Position numbers and translations under genes: made by a program. The notes below the pieces were generated by a model that ran no database searches, was not told the DNA's origin, and saw only the letters and a list, made by a program, of their open reading frames with translations. DNA of 64,000 nt. Origin: Christiangramia sabulilitoris. Lineage in GTDB: Bacteria; Bacteroidota; Bacteroidia; Flavobacteriales; Flavobacteriaceae. Shown here piece after piece: positions 60,756-64,000 of the stretch (within the stretch, counting starts at the first letter, position 1; every line of letters starts with the position of its first letter). The stretch lies in contig NZ_VHSF01000001.1 in assembly GCF_007050985.1 (NCBI RefSeq), forward strand, positions 868,001-932,000, written 5' to 3'.

Positions 60756-61079
60756 GTAGAAAATTGGTTTATGAAGTAACTGGTCTTTATAAAGTTACCC
60801 ATCTTCTACAACTAGGCAAATGGAAATTGTATTTAGCTTTAAAAACAAAAACCTTCCAGTTAGCCTGAAAGGTTTTGATAGTTAACCCTTTTTCGAAATT
60901 TTAGTTGATTTAAATTATTCCTACCCTACATTGAAATAACTTTTAGAACTCCGGCAATTCGAATTAACAGAACACTAAAATAGGCATTAAGGCAACAGGA
61001 GGAAATACCCAAAACAGGGTATTTTTAAGATAAACTTCACATTTTCAATTCTGTATTCTGGCCCGAACTCAAGGCTCAT

Positions 61080-61097
61080 TGTAAAGTATATTTTACT
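61080..61097 (+). promoter_or_regulatory. operator-like palindrome 1 (TGTAAA-N6-TTTACT)
   Basis: TGTAAAGTATATTTTACT; arms match in 5 of 6 positions. A further half-site TGTAAA is at 61101. It lies 61 bases upstream of the second palindrome. Confidence 0.5.
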
Positions 61098-61134
61098 TTT
61101 TGTAAAATAAACTATGCTTTTTAAAAAGATTACA

Positions 61135-61142
61135 TATATTTG
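61135..61142 (+). promoter_or_regulatory. promoter -7 element of the membrane protein/XRE pair
   Basis: TATATTTG matches TAnnTTTG; its end overlaps palindrome 2. Confidence 0.6.
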
Positions 61143-61158
61143 TAAAACAAACTTTACA
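61141..61158 (+). promoter_or_regulatory. operator-like palindrome 2 (TGTAAA-N6-TTTACA)
   Basis: TGTAAAACAAACTTTACA is a perfect 6-bp inverted repeat that overlaps the -7 element and the start of transcription, which fits repression by the downstream XRE protein. Confidence 0.55.
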
Positions 61159-61160
61159 TT

Positions 61161-61583
61161 ATGAGAATCATGGAAAATCAAAAAAATGATTGTGCAAACC
61201 ACACCGGGAAGAGTACTTTGAATTTGGCTTACTGGACTTTTGGATGGGTACTAACTACAGCCCTGGTAGCATTTGGCCCCAAATTCATCTGGGATGGAAA
61301 TACGGCCCTGACTATAACAGGTATTTTGATCAACCTGGCCATAGGCATTGGAGTCATATACGCCAACAAAAAACATTTGAATTCTTTGGATGAATTACAA
61401 AGAAAGGTACAATTAGAGGCAATGGCTATCGCCCTGGGTGTTGCGGTAGTATTTGGACTTAGCTATTCTATGTTGGATACTACGAACTTGATAAGTTACG
61501 ATGCCGAGATCTCGCACCTGGTCATCCTGATTGGATTAACTTACCTGGCGGCGACAATTATTGGAAATGCACGTTACAAATGA
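61161..61583 (+). CDS. small membrane protein of an XRE-regulated pair
   Basis: A 140-aa protein with four hydrophobic segments (about residues 25-45, 50-65, 90-110 and 118-136). The central LNSLDELQRKVQLEAMAIALG is reminiscent of short membrane proteins that are encoded with Cro/CI-type regulators in many bacteria. The ATG at 61161 is used; 61170 is also possible. Its stop overlaps the next ATG by four bases (ATGA). Function unknown; may be a stress-related or regulatory membrane protein. Confidence 0.8.
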   Translation: MRIMENQKNDCANHTGKSTLNLAYWTFGWVLTTALVAFGPKFIWDGNTALTITGILINLAIGIGVIYANKKHLNSLDELQRKVQLEAMAIALGVAVVFGLSYSMLDTTNLISYDAEISHLVILIGLTYLAATIIGNARYK

Positions 61584-61774
61584 AAAACAATATAAAAATC
61601 TTACGTGCCCAACATGATCTAACGCAGGCACAACTTGCCAGTAAACTTGCCGTTTCAAGGCAGACGATAAATGCGATTGAAAAAGGAAAATTTGATCCAA
61701 GTTTACCCCTGGCGTTTAAAATTTCTAAACTTTTTAATAAGACTATAGAAGAGATCTTCAAAAATGAGGAATAA
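61580..61774 (+). CDS. small XRE-type HTH regulator
   Basis: A 64-aa single HTH domain: IKILRAQHDLTQAQLASKLA, VSRQTINAIEKGKFDPSLPL, then FKISKLFNKTIEEIF. It is the compact YozG/Cro-like type that is translated with the preceding membrane protein. It probably binds the palindromes at 61080 and 61141 and so regulates its own operon (inference). A terminator follows directly. Confidence 0.9.
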   Translation: MKNNIKILRAQHDLTQAQLASKLAVSRQTINAIEKGKFDPSLPLAFKISKLFNKTIEEIFKNEE

Positions 61775-61777
61775 AAA

Positions 61778-61809
61778 AAGGGGCCGCTACCCTACTGTGA
61801 CGACCCCTT
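61778..61809 (+). terminator. terminator of the membrane protein/XRE operon
   Basis: AAGGGG / CCCCTT stem, extended by CG/CG pairs around a bulge, with a short T-containing tail. Moderate. Confidence 0.5.
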
Positions 61810-61955
61810 AATTTCTAACTAAATTCTCTACACAAAAATATTGTAAAAATAGGATGGACTATAACTCTAATCCCTTAATTTTTAGTGCTATGCGTTATAA
61901 TCCAATTCAGCATTAGGTATCCGAAAAATTCCTTTTAGCTCTCAAGGATTGATCA

Positions 61956-62372
61956 CTACAATTTTAAACTTCTGTAGTTCCAGATGATCCATTGGGTGAC
62001 GCAGATCATAACAGTAATCGCACACCAGAATAAATAGGATTCAAAATTGGTTTCGGGAAAAACGGCAGATTGGGATAGAAATGCCAGTGAGCATAATAAT
62101 ATTATCAACCCGCTTCCTGTTGAAAGGATTACCTTTTTATTTACTGGAATTTTTATAGGTGATTCTTCTTTTTTGAAAGATGCTAAAGGAACTTCAAGAA
62201 TTTCTGAAAGTACTTTTAAAGTATACTCCCTTGGACACACGTCCCCTTTTTCTATTCTCTGAATTGATCTTAAGCTAAGTTTTGTTTTCTCAGCCAGTAT
62301 TGCCTGGGTATATCCTTTTTGAATACGATTAGATTTTACCATATGTGCTACTGTATTTTCTTTGACTGCCAT
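61956..62372 (-). CDS. membrane-anchored XRE-type HTH regulator
   Basis: A 138-aa protein: N-terminal HTH (about residues 8-65, NRIQKGYTQAILAEKTKLSL and RSIQRIEKGDVCPREYTLKV) followed by two hydrophobic segments (about 80-98 and 108-126). XRE domains fused to a small membrane region occur in Bacteroidetes near transport or stress genes; the target is unknown. Divergent from the CPBP gene. Confidence 0.88.
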   Translation of the reverse strand: MAVKENTVAHMVKSNRIQKGYTQAILAEKTKLSLRSIQRIEKGDVCPREYTLKVLSEILEVPLASFKKEESPIKIPVNKKVILSTGSGLIILLCSLAFLSQSAVFPETNFESYLFWCAITVMICVTQWIIWNYRSLKL

Positions 62373-62557
62373 TTTCTTCTATAACTAATAATGCCTGCGA
62401 CATAAACTTTTTCAGGATCAGATTTGTTCTTAAAAAACTTTAAATAACTGTAACCGTAGTAATTCATACAGGTTAAATTCAGCTTTCAAAATATGACATT
62501 CTTACGACATTCTCCTGCCGGCACAGATATCCCGCCTTTTATGTAATTTTAAAATAA

Positions 62558-62565
62558 TAAATTTG
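62558..62565 (+). promoter_or_regulatory. promoter -7 element of the CPBP gene
   Basis: TAAATTTG matches TAnnTTTG, 24 bases before the ATG. Confidence 0.55.
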
Positions 62566-62588
62566 AAATTCACAATTTTATCTGAATA

Positions 62589-63287
62589 ATGGTCTTTTTA
62601 TTAGCGGCAATAATTGCTTCCATCTTTTTATTAAAACTATTTAATCTTAAAATTTCCAGCCTGGGATTAGACCCAAATCCAATAAGATTTCAGGATCTTT
62701 TATGGGGATTTACTGCAGCAGCTGTATCGGGGATCATGTATTTTCTACTTCTCGTGGTCACTTTTAATTATAAATTACATATTAACCTGGATTACACTTT
62801 TACAGGTTTCCTGGATGCTGCCTGGTGGACTTTGAGATCTGTACTAATCGAAGAATTCCTGTTTCGGGGAGGATTATTTATTATAGCTATCAAAGTACTG
62901 GGAAAACATAAGGCCTGTATTCTTTCTTCAGTAATCTTCGGGATATATCACTGGTTCTCATATGAAATTTTTGGGGAGCCTGTGCAAATGCTCTTTACGT
63001 TTATACTTACGGGAATCGGCGGGCTCATGTTTGCCTATGCATTTGCAGAAACCAAGTCCATGTATTTACCCATAGCACTGCATTTTGGATGGAACCTGGT
63101 TAGTATTGCTGTTTTTTCTGAAGGTCCCCTAGGTGATCAATTGCTCACAACCACCGGCGGGGAACCAATGGGATATTTATACTTTGTATTCTTTGTTTAC
63201 CAGGTCCTGGTCTTACCGGCTTTTGTTCTTTTTTATCTTAAAAGGAGAAAAAATAAAGAAAGTCTCACCTTATTAATTCCCGAATAA
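62589..63287 (+). CDS. CPBP family intramembrane protease-like protein
   Basis: A 232-aa polytopic protein with the abortive-infection/CAAX-protease motifs: EEFLFRGGLF (EExxxR, residues about 92-97), FGIYHW (His of motif 2) and LHFGWNL (motif 3). Such Rce1-like proteins are proteases or bacteriocin-immunity proteins; the substrate is unknown. Not in an obvious operon. Confidence 0.9.
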   Translation: MVFLLAAIIASIFLLKLFNLKISSLGLDPNPIRFQDLLWGFTAAAVSGIMYFLLLVVTFNYKLHINLDYTFTGFLDAAWWTLRSVLIEEFLFRGGLFIIAIKVLGKHKACILSSVIFGIYHWFSYEIFGEPVQMLFTFILTGIGGLMFAYAFAETKSMYLPIALHFGWNLVSIAVFSEGPLGDQLLTTTGGEPMGYLYFVFFVYQVLVLPAFVLFYLKRRKNKESLTLLIPE

Positions 63288-63626
63288 GCATAAGGATCTG
63301 GGAATGGTCCTATCTCCTGTTTTTAGAAAAGTTTCGTTTGGATATTTTAGATTGATGATCTATAATTATGATCATCAATAAAAATTAAAAGCTATAAGGG
63401 AGTGAGGCACCTTAACCGAATTACCATTCTATCCATTTGCACCTACAGTTACATCATCTAAAAGGAGTAGCTTTTTTCTGATAGAAAATAAACAACCTTG
63501 CCTGTTTGAGCTGAGAAATAGGCCATAAAACGTTTTTATATTTATTTTTGTTTAATTTTTAGTTAAAATGATTAAACATTTTGATACACATTATTATATT
63601 TATTTCATAATCAAACACTTATAATC
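63288..63626. other. intergenic region with an inverted repeat and a structured stretch
   Basis: A perfect 10-bp inverted repeat ATTGATGATC / GATCATCAAT (63351-63379). Then an 8-bp closing pair AAAAGCTA (63387-63394) / TAGCTTTT (63468-63475) followed by a T-run, enclosing 73 bases with smaller pairings (for example GTG/CAC near 63402-63410). A TATTTTTG element is at 63543-63550, 77 bases before the fasciclin gene. No coding frame of note. Confidence 0.4.
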
Positions 63627-64000
63627 ATGAAAAAGAATTTTAGACTTCAGAAATTATTTATTAAAAGCCTTTTCCTGGCCTTTATATTTGTTGTTTCCGC
63701 GTGTGAATCAGAACCTGTAGAAGCAGATATTTCTTCTTTTGATGCCAATGCCAGGGCCTCAGAAAAAGCAAATCCTTCGCCTGCCTCAAACAAAGGAGAT
63801 TTAACTATTGCAGAGATCGTTGTAGCCAATGCTACTAACGAAGAGGCACCCCAATTTACCTTACTTCTTGCCGCACTGGAATATGCAGGAATTACCTCCT
63901 TATTTGCCGGAGGTGATCAATATACTGTATTTGCACCTACAGATGCAGCCTTCCTGGAATTGTTGGGTGGTGATCCAGCCAATTTACAGACTTTAAGTCC
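63627..64000 (+). CDS. fasciclin-domain lipoprotein (3' end outside window)
   Basis: The first 124 residues are visible. Lipoprotein signal with Cys in FVVSACESE (about residue 25), a Ser/Ala-rich linker, then a FAS1 domain beginning at TIAEIVVANATNEEAPQFTL and containing the conserved YTVFAPTDAAFLEL. FAS1 proteins are surface adhesion proteins. The ATG at 63627 is the only suitable start. Confidence 0.9.
   Translation, partial: MKKNFRLQKLFIKSLFLAFIFVVSACESEPVEADISSFDANARASEKANPSPASNKGDLTIAEIVVANATNEEAPQFTLLLAALEYAGITSLFAGGDQYTVFAPTDAAFLELLGGDPANLQTLS

Larger units (their letters stand above)
60756..61160. other. intergenic region with hairpins and the operators of the XRE pair
   Basis: Contains a hairpin AAAACCTTCCAG / CTGAAAGGTTTT (60848-60876, T-run on the minus strand), another AAATACCC / GGGTATTT (61003-61024, short T-run on the plus strand) and the operator-like palindromes at 61080 and 61141. 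A 30-codon minus frame (60987-61079) lies between but has no good promoter. Confidence 0.4.

Noticed and set aside
60987-61079. 30-codon minus-strand frame beginning MSLEFGPEYRIENV
   Set aside because: No good TAnnTTTG element, lies within the operator region of the XRE pair and lacks a membrane segment of clear length; probably chance.
1-64000. CRISPR arrays, rRNA genes, prophage or insertion sequences
   Set aside because: No regularly spaced direct repeats apart from the 369-bp units, no rRNA sequence and no transposase or integrase gene were seen.

Overview
The window is chromosomal DNA from a member of the Flavobacteriaceae, probably a marine Christiangramia/Gramella-like organism (inference from overall protein character; no 16S gene is present). 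Supporting evidence: exosortase F (XrtF), an HYC_CC_PP protein, a GYDIA-family GHMP kinase, a Flavobacteria-type coaX-OMP-TPR-lptC operon, a hybrid sensor/AraC regulator with a propeller sensor, a near absence of Shine-Dalgarno sequences, and many promoters of the Bacteroidetes type (TTG, about 19 bases, TAnnTTTG).

Layout. 1-4.6 kb: end of an HYC_CC_PP gene, an NmrA-like protein, XrtF with its partner, a GAF/fRMsr protein, a 31-aa membrane peptide and a lone MacB-like permease. 4.7-11.8 kb: purH, then the rod-shape cluster mreB-mreC-mreD-mrdA-rodA. 11.8-23.6 kb: a 25-aa peptide antisense to the rodA end, tail-specific protease, surE-(93 aa)-lpxB-NlpC/P60-comEC, a thioredoxin, and a dipeptidyl peptidase IV/POT peptide transporter pair. 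23.7-26 kb: HMG-CoA reductase and GYDIA kinase of isoprenoid synthesis. 26-33.7 kb: a seven-gene envelope operon coaX-OMP-TPR-lptC-(63 aa)-CNNM/CorC-PpiD on the minus strand. 33.7-35.4 kb: tRNA-Phe followed by 369-bp tandem units, each carrying a copy of the tRNA 3' end, a terminator and a small GIY-YIG nuclease gene (one intact, one nonsense mutated, a third reduced to a stub); then a 49-aa peptide and a structured intergenic stretch. 35.4-43.6 kb: der, era, a SulP transporter, a large conserved protein of unknown function, a TrmH-like methyltransferase, a cytochrome c and an unrecognised lipoprotein. 43.7-55.7 kb: an alpha-glucan cluster (glgE, maltokinase, glgB, GH31 glucosidase) next to a 1283-aa hybrid two-component protein. 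55.7-64 kb: a possible small transcript, a 45-aa peptide, a deoC-deoD operon in which deoD is cut off after 89 residues, a LuxR-type regulator, hemN, DUF4403 and MgtC proteins, a membrane-protein/XRE repressor pair with two palindromic operators, a second XRE regulator, a CPBP protease and the start of a fasciclin lipoprotein.

The most interesting items are (1) the tRNA-Phe/GIY-YIG tandem cassette, which looks like a small selfish or tRNA-3'-end-regenerating element; (2) the hybrid regulator beside the GlgE cluster, which has lost both the phospho-acceptor His (Lys794 instead) and Asp (Ala1085 instead) while keeping its sensor and AraC domains; (3) four unlisted membrane peptides of 25-49 aa, two of them with good Bacteroidetes promoters; and (4) two structured intergenic segments that could be small RNAs or attenuators. 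All functional statements are read from sequence by eye; no database search was run.
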